NCBI GenBank assembly: GCA_016875225.1
Contig: VGRW01000017.1
Location: 1 to 56,484, forward strand
From: Deltaproteobacteria bacterium
GTDB lineage: Bacteria > Myxococcota_A > UBA9160 > SZUA-336
Direction of reading: 5' to 3'
DNA: 56,484 bases
This document shows, piece after piece, positions 34,898 to 43,653 of the stretch (the first letter of the stretch is position 1; each line of letters starts with the position of its first letter). The notes under the pieces were generated by a model. The model was not told the origin of the DNA. It saw nothing but the letters and a program-made list of their open reading frames with translations, and did not search any database. The position numbers and the translations under genes were made by a program.

Positions 34898-34934
34898 GTT
34901 CCAGAATCAGACACGGCGTTCTGAATAATGGAAC
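34898..34934 (+). promoter_or_regulatory. Palindromic element over the iclR-like start
   Basis: GTTCC (34898-34902) and GGAAC (34930-34934) form the outer arms, and CAGAA (34902-34906) with TTCTG (34919-34923) an inner inverted repeat. GTTC-x-GAAT also recurs directly. The element covers the region just before and over the ATG at 34928. A symmetric site at this place would fit autoregulation by the IclR protein, but no binding consensus was available to test. Confidence 0.35.
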
Positions 34935-35719
34935 GATCGAGCGACTTCAGCGGAACCATCGACAAGGCCCTCGAGCTGCTGTTCCACCTGCACGAGCAGC
35001 CCGCTCCGCGCGGCGTCTCCGAGCTCGGCCGGGCGCTCGCGCTTCCGAAGTCGACCGCGCACCGGCTGCTCGCGTCGCTCTCGCGGCGCGGGCTGGTCGA
35101 GCGCGACGCGCTGGGGCGCTACCGCCCGGGGATCGCGCTGGTCGCGCTCGGGCTCGGCGTGCTGGAGCGCGAACCGCTGGTCGAGGCCGCGCGGCCGGTG
35201 CTGGAGCGGACGGCGGAGGCGCTCGGCGAGACGATCTTCCTTTCGGCCGCGCGCGCCGGGCGGCTCTACGTGGTCGACAAGCAGGAGGGCTCGGGCTTCC
35301 TGCGCGCCGCTCCGCGCGTCGGCAGCGAGATTCCCGCGCACGCGACCGCGATCGGCAAGCTCTATCTCGCCTTCGCGCCCGGCGATCTGCTTCCCGTGCG
35401 ATCGGAGATCGCGCGCTTCACGCCCGCGACTCTGGTCGAACCGCGCGCGCTCTCGCGCGAGATCGAGCGCGTGCGCGCGAGCGGAATCGCCGAGATGCGC
35501 GACGAGTGGATTCCCGGGCTCTCGGGCGTGGCCGCCCCGATCCGACTCGGCGAGCGGCTCTTCGGCGCGATCGCGCTCGCCGCGCCGAGCCCGCACTTCT
35601 CGGGCGCGAGCGAGATCGCGTTTCGCGAAGGCGTGCTCGCGGCGGCCGCCGAGATCGAGACGCGCCTTTCGGGAGGGCGCCGGATGCCCGCGCGCAAGCG
35701 CGCAGGAGGTGACACATGA
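34928..35719 (+). CDS. IclR family transcriptional regulator
   Basis: A 263-residue regulator. An N-terminal winged helix (about 10-75, KALELLFHLHEQPAPRGVSELGRALALPKSTAHRLLASLSRRGLVER) is followed by the IclR effector-binding domain (GETIFLSAARAGRLYVVDKQE, IPAHATAIGKLYLAF, GIAEMRDEWIPGLSGVAAPI). IclR proteins bind small acids and usually control catabolic operons. The stop overlaps the ilvE ATG (ATGA), so the two are coupled. The effector is unknown. Confidence 0.92.
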   Translation: MERSSDFSGTIDKALELLFHLHEQPAPRGVSELGRALALPKSTAHRLLASLSRRGLVERDALGRYRPGIALVALGLGVLEREPLVEAARPVLERTAEALGETIFLSAARAGRLYVVDKQEGSGFLRAAPRVGSEIPAHATAIGKLYLAFAPGDLLPVRSEIARFTPATLVEPRALSREIERVRASGIAEMRDEWIPGLSGVAAPIRLGERLFGAIALAAPSPHFSGASEIAFREGVLAAAAEIETRLSGGRRMPARKRAGGDT

Positions 35720-36588
35720 AGGTGTGGATCGACGGCCGCGTCGTCGACGGGAGCGAGGCGCGCGTCCCGGTCACGGATCACGGGCTGCTCTACGGCGACG
35801 GGATCTTCGAGGGCATCCGGCTCGCCGGCGGACGCGTGTTCAGGCTCGACTCGCACCTCGCGCGACTGCGCCACTCGGGCCGGGCGATCGGCCTCGAGCT
35901 GCCGGGCGGAATCGCCGGCGTTCGCGAGATCGTGCTCGCGACGGCTCGCGCCTGGGGACGGCCCGACGGCTACGTGCGCCTGCTCGTCACGCGCGGCGAC
36001 GGCGCGATGGGCGTGGACCCGACGCGCTGTCCGAGCCCGCGGGTGATCTGCATCGCCTGCGAGATCGAGCTCTTCCCGGCGCAGCTTCTCGCGACCGGGG
36101 TCTCGATGGTGACCGTGAGCGTGCGGCGACCCGGGCCCGACGTGCTCGATCCCCGCGTGAAGAGCCTGAACTACCTGAACAGCGTGCTGGCCAAGCGCGA
36201 GGCCAGGCTGCGCGGCGCCGACGAGGCGCTGATCCTGAACTCGGTCGGAAACGTGGCCGAGGCCGCGGTGGCGAACGTGTTCGCGTTCCGCCGCGGGAAG
36301 CTGCTGACCCCGCCCGCGACGGACGGGGCGCTCGAAGGCGTGACACGCGGATGTGTCATGGAGCTCGCGGCCGGGCTCGGGATCCCGGCCGAGGAGCGCA
36401 GCCTGACGCGAATGGACCTGCTCTCCGCCGACGAGGTCTTCCTGTCGGGGACGGGCGCGCGAATCGTCGCCGTGCGCTCGCTCGACGGCGCCGAGATCGG
36501 AGTCCGGGCGCCGGGCCCGGTCACCGAGAAGCTCGCCGCCGCCTTCGCGGAGGTCGCCAGGAGCGACGGCCCGATCTACCTCGACTGA
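35716..36588 (+). CDS. ilvE: Branched-chain amino-acid aminotransferase (class IV)
   Basis: A 290-residue fold-type IV PLP enzyme that transaminates branched-chain 2-oxo acids. VKSLNYLNSVLA holds the PLP lysine K149, with DHGLLYGDGIFEGIR near the N-terminus and EALILNSVGNVAEAAVANVFAFR, GVTRGCVMELA and EVFLSGTGARIVAV later. D-amino-acid aminotransferase and aminodeoxychorismate lyase share the fold, but the sequence favours IlvE. It is coupled to the IclR gene and overlaps the convergent Fe-S gene end by 13 bases. Confidence 0.85.
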   Translation: MKVWIDGRVVDGSEARVPVTDHGLLYGDGIFEGIRLAGGRVFRLDSHLARLRHSGRAIGLELPGGIAGVREIVLATARAWGRPDGYVRLLVTRGDGAMGVDPTRCPSPRVICIACEIELFPAQLLATGVSMVTVSVRRPGPDVLDPRVKSLNYLNSVLAKREARLRGADEALILNSVGNVAEAAVANVFAFRRGKLLTPPATDGALEGVTRGCVMELAAGLGIPAEERSLTRMDLLSADEVFLSGTGARIVAVRSLDGAEIGVRAPGPVTEKLAAAFAEVARSDGPIYLD

Positions 36589-37268
36589 GGCGCGCTTCGG
36601 ATGCGCGAGTGGTGGGCGGTCTGCTCGGCCGAGTAGGCGTGCTCCCGGCCCACCACGCAGGCGCGGCGGGCGTCGCAGGCCAGGGCGCATTCGGGAAGCG
36701 TGAGGCGAATCCGGTAACACGCCTGCGCGTCGACGCCGCCCGCGCCGACGAGCCCCCCGTGACAGGCGCTCGCGCAGGGAGCCGCGCAGCCGTCGCAGGG
36801 TGACCAGGGCGCGGGCTCGCGCGGCTCGAAGCTCTCGACCACGAGCAGCACGGCGCGAATCCCGATCCAGGGTCCGTACCTGGGATGGATCAGCACGCCG
36901 ACGCGGCCGGGAGCGCCGAAGCCCGCGCGCCGCGCCAGCGCGACCAGCGGCAGGTACACACCGTCGCGTCGGTCGGCGTAGAAGCCGACCACGGCCGCAG
37001 GCTCGCAGAGCGCCGCGGACCGCGCGAGCACCCGGCGCGTGTACGCGTCGAGCGGGTCGATCTCGAGCGCACGCTCGGGCGAGGCGGCGAAGCGCTCCCA
37101 GAGCTCGCGCCCCGCGTTTCCGACCACGAGCGCGCCGCGCGCGCCGGGCGCGAGCTGCGAAGATCGCCACGGCTCGGGCACGAGCGAGTCGTACTCCGCG
37201 ATCGCAAGCGCTCCGGCGAGCCCGAGCCCGGCGTCGGCGAGCTCGGCCAGAGCCCGTTCGAGGCTCAA
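36576..37268 (-). CDS. QueG-like iron-sulfur protein
   Basis: A 230-residue protein related to the epoxyqueuosine-reductase / DUF1730 group. The N-terminal half contains SSQLAPGARGALVVGN and LARRAGFGAPGRVGVLIHPRYGPWIGIRAVLLV, which recall the QueG cobalamin/active-site half. The C-terminal cysteines lie in CDGCAAPCASAC, then a Cys near CYRIRLTLP and CALACDARRAC. The Fe-S spacing (C-x2-C-x3-C-x3-C) differs from normal QueG (C-x2-C-x2-C), and the protein is about 100 residues shorter. A specialised function is possible. The TTG start overlaps the formyltransferase stop (TTGA). Confidence 0.55.
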   Translation of the reverse strand: MSLERALAELADAGLGLAGALAIAEYDSLVPEPWRSSQLAPGARGALVVGNAGRELWERFAASPERALEIDPLDAYTRRVLARSAALCEPAAVVGFYADRRDGVYLPLVALARRAGFGAPGRVGVLIHPRYGPWIGIRAVLLVVESFEPREPAPWSPCDGCAAPCASACHGGLVGAGGVDAQACYRIRLTLPECALACDARRACVVGREHAYSAEQTAHHSRIRSAPQSR

Positions 37269-38209
37269 GCCCCGCTCTCGAAGCTTCGCCCCGCCTCGAG
37301 CCCGACGCGCTTCGCGAAGTCCGCGGCCGCCTCCTTGCCGCCGTCGGCGCGCACCCGCTTCACGCGCAGCGCGCCGCCGCGAAGCGCGATCGACAGCCCT
37401 GCGTCGCCGCAGTCGATCACGGTTCCCGCCGCGGCCGAAGCGCGCTCGGGAAGCAGCGCGGCGTCGAAGAGGCGAACGCGTTGCCCGGCGAAGCGCAGCC
37501 AGGCGCCGGGCTGCGGATCGCAGCCGCGCACGAGCCGGTCGATCTCGGCTGCGGGCGCGGCCAGATCGATCGCCGCCACCGTGTCGTCGACCAGCCCGTG
37601 CGCGGTCGCGAGCCGCTCGTCCTGGGCGCGCGGCTTCGCGCGACCGCTGGCGACCAGCTCGGTGGCCTCGACCATCGCTTCGATCCCCAACGGCTGCAGC
37701 TTCTCGAAGAAGAGCGTCGAGGTCGTCTCCGTCGGCGAGATCCCGACGCCGCCCTTCTGCAGGACGATCGGCCCGGTGTCGACGCCGTCGTCGGGAACGA
37801 AGATCGTCACGCCCGTCTCGCGCTCGCCGAGAATGATCTGGTACTGCAGCGCCGCGCCGCCGCGAAAGCGCGGCAGGAGCGAGGGGTGGAAGCACAAGCT
37901 CTTGTGCCGCGGATCGTCGGTGATCTCGCGCGGCAGGAAGACCTGCACCGACGCGAGCAGATTCAGGTCGGCGCCGAGCGCGCGGTGCTCGGCGAGCGCG
38001 GCCTCGATCGGCTCACCGCTCTTCTTGCGGAAGAAGCGCCGCCGCACCAGCGCGATGCCGAGCTCGGCGGCGCGCTCGGCCAGCGCGTCGGGGCGGCCGG
38101 CGTCGGGTGGCGCGAATACGCCGACGACCTCGTGGCCGTTCGCGCGCACCCGCTCGAGCGTCTCGCGGCCGAACGCGGCCTGGCCGAAGAGCGCAATGCG
38201 CAGGCTCAT
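37265..38209 (-). CDS. Formyltransferase, 10-formyl-THF hydrolase-domain (ALDH1L-like) type
   Basis: A 314-residue protein of the methionyl-tRNA formyltransferase fold. Active-site HPSLLPRFRGGAALQYQII (His108) and FVPDDGVDTGPI (Asp144) are conserved. The N-terminus (IALFGQAAFGRETLERVRANGHEVVGVF) and 'LGADLNLLASVQVFLPREI' match the hydrolase domain of 10-formyltetrahydrofolate dehydrogenase better than bacterial Fmt (which reads HASLLPRWRGAAPIQ). It may therefore be a formyl-THF hydrolase or a sugar/other formyltransferase rather than an initiator-tRNA enzyme. It sits between an acyltransferase and a QueG-like gene, all overlapping by 4 bases. Confidence 0.75.
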   Translation of the reverse strand: MSLRIALFGQAAFGRETLERVRANGHEVVGVFAPPDAGRPDALAERAAELGIALVRRRFFRKKSGEPIEAALAEHRALGADLNLLASVQVFLPREITDDPRHKSLCFHPSLLPRFRGGAALQYQIILGERETGVTIFVPDDGVDTGPIVLQKGGVGISPTETTSTLFFEKLQPLGIEAMVEATELVASGRAKPRAQDERLATAHGLVDDTVAAIDLAAPAAEIDRLVRGCDPQPGAWLRFAGQRVRLFDAALLPERASAAAGTVIDCGDAGLSIALRGGALRVKRVRADGGKEAAADFAKRVGLEAGRSFESGA

Positions 38210-38847
38210 CCGGGCAGCCTAGCACGCGGCCCGATCGACCGGACCGGACGCGCGGGGTGACCGAGCGCGAGCACTCCCGGCGGAATGTCGCGAGTCACGA
38301 CCGAGCGCGCGCCGACCACGACGTCGTCGCCGATGGTCACGCCCTGCAGCACAGTCACGTCCGACGCGATCCAGACGCGCTCGCCGATCGTCACCGGGCT
38401 GCTGCGTTCGGGGGTGTGCACGTCGAGGTTGTGGAAGTCCGAGTCCAGCACGCGCGAGCCGAAGCCGATCATCGAGTCGTCGCCCATGCGAATGCCGACG
38501 TTCGCGTGCAGCATCGCCCCATTCACCAGGCAGCGAGCGCCGAGCTCGATGCGCGCGCCCTCGGCCACGGTGACGAAGTTCGGGCCGCACTCGGTGCGCA
38601 GCCAGACGCGCGGCCCGAGCAGAAGCGATCCACCCGACTGTACCCAGACGTGGTTCACGCGCCGCCGCTCGGTCGCGTAGCCCGGGCCGACCGAGACGCG
38701 CGCGCCCGGCTCGATGCGAAGATCAGTGAGGCGCAGGTTCGGCGAGACCGCGGCGCCGAGCTCGAGCCGCGTACCGAATCTCTGCCGCCAGATGGCGAAG
38801 CGCAGCTGGTCCCAGGCATAGATCGCGCGTAGCAGCTCGGCTTTCAT
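38206..38847 (-). CDS. Hexapeptide-repeat (left-handed beta-helix) acyltransferase
   Basis: A 213-residue LbetaH acyltransferase. Repeats V-x-x-G and I-x-x-G-x-x-V run from about 60 to 200, with ARCLVNGAMLHANVGIRMGDDSMIG, HNLDVHTPERSSPVTIGERVWIASDVTVLQGVTIGDDVVVGARSVVTRDIPPGVLALGHPARPVR. The conserved HN near residue 150 fits the catalytic His of O-acetyltransferases of the NodL/CysE kind. Substrate is probably a sugar. First gene of the three-gene overlapping minus cluster. Confidence 0.8.
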   Translation of the reverse strand: MKAELLRAIYAWDQLRFAIWRQRFGTRLELGAAVSPNLRLTDLRIEPGARVSVGPGYATERRRVNHVWVQSGGSLLLGPRVWLRTECGPNFVTVAEGARIELGARCLVNGAMLHANVGIRMGDDSMIGFGSRVLDSDFHNLDVHTPERSSPVTIGERVWIASDVTVLQGVTIGDDVVVGARSVVTRDIPPGVLALGHPARPVRSIGPRARLPG

Positions 38848-38927
38848 GGCGGCGCAGTCTATCACTGGCACGCGGCGTGACTTGTGCGCTCCACTTCCCC
38901 CGCGCCTCCGGCCGATGAGAGCCGGCG

Positions 38928-41900
38928 GTGGCCGCCGGGAAAGATGCGCTCTACGACCTCGTCCTCGCCGAGCTCGAGCGGGCGCTCGACCCGCGCGAGC
39001 TGCGCAGGCGCGGGCGCGACGGCATCGTCGAGCTGGCCCAGAACGCGGCGGACTTCGCCGAGCTGCGTCCCCCGGGCGAGGCGCGCTTGCGGGTCACGTC
39101 GCCCGCCGGCCTGCGGGCGGGCCGCACCGCGATCGAGATCCTCGCGGCCGACCAGCCCTTCATCGTCGACACCGTGCGGCTGGTGCTTCGCAGGAGCGGG
39201 CAGCACGAGCTCGTGCTCCTGCACCCGCTGCTCGCGATCGAGCGGGACCTCGACGGCGGCGTCGAGAGCCTGGGGCGCGAGTCGGTGCCGCGGACGCGCG
39301 AGTCGTACGTCTACGCCGAGATCCACGCGCTGGACGACGCGAGCGAGTGCGCGCGGCTCGAATCGGAGCTCGCGCACGCGCTCGCCGACGCGCGCCGGGT
39401 GGTCGGCGACCATGCGCCGATGCTCGCACGCCTGCGCGAGCACGCAGCGCGGATCGAGGCCTGCGCCGACGCCCTGTCCGGAGCTTGCGAGCGCGCGCGA
39501 AACCTGGCGGAGATGTTCCGCTGGCTCGAGGGGGAGGGATTCCTCTTCATGGGCTATCGGCGCTACGCGGTGCAGCGCGAGCCGGGCGGCTACCGCGTCA
39601 CGCTCGAGCCTTCGAGCGCGCTCGGAATCCTCGCCGAGCTCGACGATTCCCGCTTCGACGACGCGGAGGCGAAGACGCCGGTGCCCGCGCTCGTGGCTTC
39701 GCGCCTCGAAGACGAGCGCGTGATCTTCTTCGACAAGACGCGAAGCGACTCGACGGTCCACCGGCTCGGCAGGCTCGACTCGGTTTCGGTGAAGCTCCTC
39801 GACGAGCGCGCGCGGGTGATCGGCTTCGGGCGGTTCGTCGGCCTGCTCACGAACCGGGCGATGCGGATGCGGCCTTCGGCGCTGGGAATCCTCGCGGCGC
39901 GACGCGCGCGCGTCGTCGAAGCGCTCGGAGCCGAGCCCGGGTCGCACACGCACAAGCTCGCGCTCGAAGCGTACGACTGCCTGCCGCTCGAATTCCTTCT
40001 GCCCGCGCAGCTCGAAGACGTGCGGCGGGTCGTCGCGAGCGTCGTTTCCGCGGCCGAGCTCTCACGGGTCGAGGTCGTGAGCGTGTCCGATCCGGAGAAC
40101 CGCTCCTTCTTCGTTTCCGTGGTGCTGCCACGGCGCGCCTACGAGGAGCGCTTTCGCGGCGAGATCGACCGCCTGCTCGAATCCCGTCACGCCGCGAGCC
40201 AGATCGATCACCGCACCTCGTTCCTCGACGAGGACCTGGCGCTCGTGCACTTCTTCTGCGCCTGCGAATCGGACCTGGCGCCGGGCGCGCTCGACGGCCT
40301 CGAAGCCGAGGTTCGCGACCTGGTCGAGCGCTGGCAGGATCGCTTCGAGGAAGCGCTCGCGCAGAGCTGGCCCGACGAGCGCGCGTTCCGCCTCGCCGAG
40401 CACTACGCGCGCGCGTTTCCGGATTCGTACCGCGTGGTCACGTCGCCCGAAGAAGCCGCGCTGGACACGGGCCACCTCGAACGGCTGCGCGCGGGCGAGT
40501 CGGGCGTCGAGATCGGGCTCGACCTGGCCACCGCCTACGGCGACCCGCGCACCCAACGGCTGAAGCTGTATCTGCGCGAGCGGCCGTACCTGACCGACGT
40601 GCTTCCCGTCGTGCACCGCTTCGGGGTGCACGTCGTCGACGCGACGCTCACCGAGATCGCCGCGCCGCCGCTGCCGTCGCTCTGGGTGGTGGCGTTCCGG
40701 ATCGAGCCGATGACCGGCGCGGAAGACGCGTCGGGTGCCGTCGAGGCGCGCGTTCTCGACGGCCTGCGCGCGGCGCTCTCCGGCCGGGTGGCGAGCGACG
40801 AGCTGAATCGGCTCGTGCGCGGCGCGGGTCTCGATTGGCGCGCGGTGGACGTGCTTCGCGCCTACCTGGAGTACGCGCGGCAGATCGGTCAGGCGCCCGC
40901 GTGGGCGCTCGGCTGCGACGCGCTGGCGCGACACCCGGAAGCGACGCGCGCGCTTGCCGCGCTGTTCCAGGCTCGCTTCGACCCGAGCCTGGCGGCGGAG
41001 CGCGAGCCCGCGCTCGCCGGCGCCGCGAGCGCACTGGCCGCGGCGCGCGCGCCGATCCGAAGCGCCGCGGAGGATCGCGTCTTCGGCGTGCTCGAGTCGC
41101 TGATCCGCGCGACGCTGCGAACCAGCTTCTTCACGGCCGCTGCTCCGGCGGATCCGCACGAGCTCGCGCTGAAGCTCGACTCGCGCGCGATCCCGGGCAT
41201 TCCCGCTCCGGTTCCGCTCTGCGAGATCTTCGTGCACTCGAGCGAGTTCATCGGCATCCATCTGCGCGGCGGAAGGGTCGCGCGTGGCGGGCTGCGCTGG
41301 AGCGATCGGCTGCAGGACCTGCGCACGGAGATCCTCTCGCTCTGGAAGACGCAGCGGGTGAAGAACGGACTGATCGTCCCGGTCGGCGCGAAGGGCGGTT
41401 TCGCGCTCAGGCGGATCGCGTCCGACGCGCCGGGCGCGCGCGCCGAGGCGGATCGGATCTACCCACGCTTCGTCTCCGCTCTGCTCCGGCTCACCGACGA
41501 CGTCCGCGCCGACCGCGTGATCGGTCCCGACCGGGTCGTGCGCCACGACGGCGACGATCCGTATCTGGTCGTGGCCGCGGACAAGGGCACGGCGCACCTC
41601 TCCGACGTCGCGAACCGTGTCGCGCTGGAGGCGGGCTTCTGGCTTGGCGACGCGTTCGCCAGCGGCGGGAGCAACGGGTACGACCACAAGCTCTGCGCGA
41701 TCACCGCGCGCGGCGCCTGGATCTGCGCGCGGCGCCACTTCGCGGAGCTCGGTCGGGACCCGGATCGCGAGGACTTCTCGGCCGTGGGAATCGGCGACAT
41801 GTCGGGCGACGTGTTCGGAAACGGACTCCTGCTGCTGCGGCGCGCGAAGCTTCTCGCGGCGTTCGATCACCGCCACGTCTTCGTCGATCCGGATCCGGAT

Positions 41901-43532
41901 CCGGACGCCGCGTGGCGGGAGCGAAAACGACTGTTCGAGCTGCCGCGCTCCTCCTGGGCCGACTACGCGAGCGAGCGCATCAGCGCGGGGGGCGGCGTCT
42001 ACGAGCGCGGGGCGAAGAGCATCGCGCTCTCGCCACAGGCGCGCCGCGCGCTCTCGATCGACGCGGAGCTCGTCTCGGGCGAGGAGCTGATCCGCGGCGT
42101 CCTGCGCGCGCCCGTGGATCTGATCTGGAACGGCGGAATCGGCACGTACGTGAAGGCCTCGGCCCAATCGCACGCGGACGCCGGAGACCGTGCGAACGAC
42201 GCGGTTCGCGTCGACGCTCACGAGATTCGCGCGCGAATCGTCGTCGAGGGCGGAAATCTCGGCCTGACGCAGGCCGCGCGCGTGGAGCTCGCGCGGGCCG
42301 GGGTTCGCATCGACACCGACGCGATCCACAACTCCGGCGGCGTCGACATGTCCGATCACGAGGTCAACTACAAGATCCTCCTCGCGGGCAGCGTCGCCGA
42401 CGGATCGCTCGCTGCATCGGAGCGGAGCGCGGTGCTGCGCGCCTGCGTGGACGAGGCGGCCGAGGACGTGCTGGCCCACAACGCGAGCCAGAGCCTGTGT
42501 CTGTCGCTGGATCTGCACCGCGCGGCCGATGCGCCGGAGCGGATCGCCGACGCCGCCGAGTACCTGGTGCGCCACGCGGAGCTCGACGCGGCGCTGGAGG
42601 GTCTGCCACAGGACGGCCATGGCGCGAGCTGGACGCGGCCGGATCTCGCGATCCTGCTCAGCTACAGCAAGCTGCTCGCCAAGCGCGCGCTCGCGAGCTC
42701 GGAGGTGATCGACCAGCCGGAGCTTGCGCCGCTGCTGCAGAGCTACTTCCCGCCGCGGCTTCGCGACGCGTTCGCGCCCGCGCTCGAGTCACACCGACTG
42801 CGCCGCGAGATCAAGGCACTGGTGCTGGTGAATCGCGTCGTCGACCATGCCGGAGTCACGCTGGTTCCCGAGCTCTCGCGCACGCTGGCCGTGGACGCGA
42901 GCGAGGTGCTCGCCGCCTACTGGACGGCCGATCGACTCCTCGACGCCGATGCGCTGCGAGCAGCGGCCGACGCGAGCTCCGCGACGGAAGCGCAGCGGCT
43001 CCGCGCGCGACTCTGCGTGGAAGACGCGCTTCGAGAGGCCGCGGCGCTCGCGCTCGGACTCGAGCGCCGGGCGCTGCTCGCTCCCGACGAGCTGCTGCGG
43101 CGGCGCGAGACCCTCGCGGAGCTGCGCGCTCGCGTCGCTCCGGGACGAACGGATCTGGACGCGCTCCCGCTTCTGGTCCGCGCGCTGGGCGCGCTCGTGG
43201 CGTCGCTTCGCAGCGGCGCGCCGCTCGCGAACGCGCTCGAACTCTGGTCGGAGCTCGGAGAACGAACGCGGATCGCATGGCTCCTGGATCGCCTGGCCAG
43301 CGTCGATGCGCGCGATTCGTGGAGCCGGGTCGGCGCCGCGTCGCTCGCGCTCGACATGACCCGCGTGCTCTGCGAGCTCTGCGAGCGCGAGCTCGCCAGC
43401 CCGAGTGCCGAGCGCGGTTCGCGCCGCGCCGAGCTCGACGCGATCGCGCGGCTCGCCGCCGAGATCGAGGCCGGGGAACGCGGACTCGCTCCGCTGCTCG
43501 TGCTCTCGCAGCGAATCCGACGCCTGTGCTAG
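38928..43532 (+). CDS. NAD-specific glutamate dehydrogenase (large, Bac_GDH type)
   Basis: A 1534-residue cytoplasmic enzyme oxidising L-glutamate to 2-oxoglutarate and ammonium with NAD, mainly catabolic. It belongs to the 180-kDa class with long N- and C-terminal regulatory regions. Catalytic-core landmarks: RGGLRWSDRLQDLRTEILSLWKTQ, NGLIVPVGAKGGF, GGSNGYDHKLCAITARGAW, GIGDMSGDVFGNGLLLL, LFELPRSSWADY, DLIWNGGIGTYVK and IVVEGGNLGLTQAAR. The N-terminal ACT-like and helical regions fit. The GTG start has a weak GAGAGCC site. It is followed by a tRNA 10 bases on. A complete gene. Confidence 0.95.
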   Translation: MAAGKDALYDLVLAELERALDPRELRRRGRDGIVELAQNAADFAELRPPGEARLRVTSPAGLRAGRTAIEILAADQPFIVDTVRLVLRRSGQHELVLLHPLLAIERDLDGGVESLGRESVPRTRESYVYAEIHALDDASECARLESELAHALADARRVVGDHAPMLARLREHAARIEACADALSGACERARNLAEMFRWLEGEGFLFMGYRRYAVQREPGGYRVTLEPSSALGILAELDDSRFDDAEAKTPVPALVASRLEDERVIFFDKTRSDSTVHRLGRLDSVSVKLLDERARVIGFGRFVGLLTNRAMRMRPSALGILAARRARVVEALGAEPGSHTHKLALEAYDCLPLEFLLPAQLEDVRRVVASVVSAAELSRVEVVSVSDPENRSFFVSVVLPRRAYEERFRGEIDRLLESRHAASQIDHRTSFLDEDLALVHFFCACESDLAPGALDGLEAEVRDLVERWQDRFEEALAQSWPDERAFRLAEHYARAFPDSYRVVTSPEEAALDTGHLERLRAGESGVEIGLDLATAYGDPRTQRLKLYLRERPYLTDVLPVVHRFGVHVVDATLTEIAAPPLPSLWVVAFRIEPMTGAEDASGAVEARVLDGLRAALSGRVASDELNRLVRGAGLDWRAVDVLRAYLEYARQIGQAPAWALGCDALARHPEATRALAALFQARFDPSLAAEREPALAGAASALAAARAPIRSAAEDRVFGVLESLIRATLRTSFFTAAAPADPHELALKLDSRAIPGIPAPVPLCEIFVHSSEFIGIHLRGGRVARGGLRWSDRLQDLRTEILSLWKTQRVKNGLIVPVGAKGGFALRRIASDAPGARAEADRIYPRFVSALLRLTDDVRADRVIGPDRVVRHDGDDPYLVVAADKGTAHLSDVANRVALEAGFWLGDAFASGGSNGYDHKLCAITARGAWICARRHFAELGRDPDREDFSAVGIGDMSGDVFGNGLLLLRRAKLLAAFDHRHVFVDPDPDPDAAWRERKRLFELPRSSWADYASERISAGGGVYERGAKSIALSPQARRALSIDAELVSGEELIRGVLRAPVDLIWNGGIGTYVKASAQSHADAGDRANDAVRVDAHEIRARIVVEGGNLGLTQAARVELARAGVRIDTDAIHNSGGVDMSDHEVNYKILLAGSVADGSLAASERSAVLRACVDEAAEDVLAHNASQSLCLSLDLHRAADAPERIADAAEYLVRHAELDAALEGLPQDGHGASWTRPDLAILLSYSKLLAKRALASSEVIDQPELAPLLQSYFPPRLRDAFAPALESHRLRREIKALVLVNRVVDHAGVTLVPELSRTLAVDASEVLAAYWTADRLLDADALRAAADASSATEAQRLRARLCVEDALREAAALALGLERRALLAPDELLRRRETLAELRARVAPGRTDLDALPLLVRALGALVASLRSGAPLANALELWSELGERTRIAWLLDRLASVDARDSWSRVGAASLALDMTRVLCELCERELASPSAERGSRRAELDAIARLAAEIEAGERGLAPLLVLSQRIRRLC

Positions 43533-43542
43533 GGTTCGCCGC

Positions 43543-43632
43543 GGAGAGATGCCGGAGCGGTTGAACGGGGCGGTCTCGAAAACCGTTGTACCCTCACGGG
43601 TACCGGGGGTTCAAATCCCTCTCTCTCCGCCA
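43543..43632 (+). tRNA. tRNA-Ser (anticodon CGA)
   Basis: A class II cloverleaf with 7-bp acceptor GGAGAGA/TCTCTCC (43543-43549 with 43622-43628), discriminator G and an encoded CCA (43630-43632). The anticodon loop CTCGAAA holds CGA at 43577-43579, reading UCG. The long variable arm (TACCC-TCAC-GGGTA) is characteristic of tRNA-Ser, and the T arm has GGTTCAAATC. It reads UCG, a common Ser codon in this GC-rich genome. Confidence 0.96.
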
Positions 43633-43653
43633 TCCGACCCGCGGACCGCCTGA

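Noticed and set aside
38846-43564. A 1572-codon open frame overlapping the NAD-glutamate dehydrogenase on the same strand
   Set aside because: It is an Arg/Ala/Pro-rich product with no motifs; GC-rich codon structure opens alternate frames. The 38928-43532 frame carries all Bac_GDH signatures.
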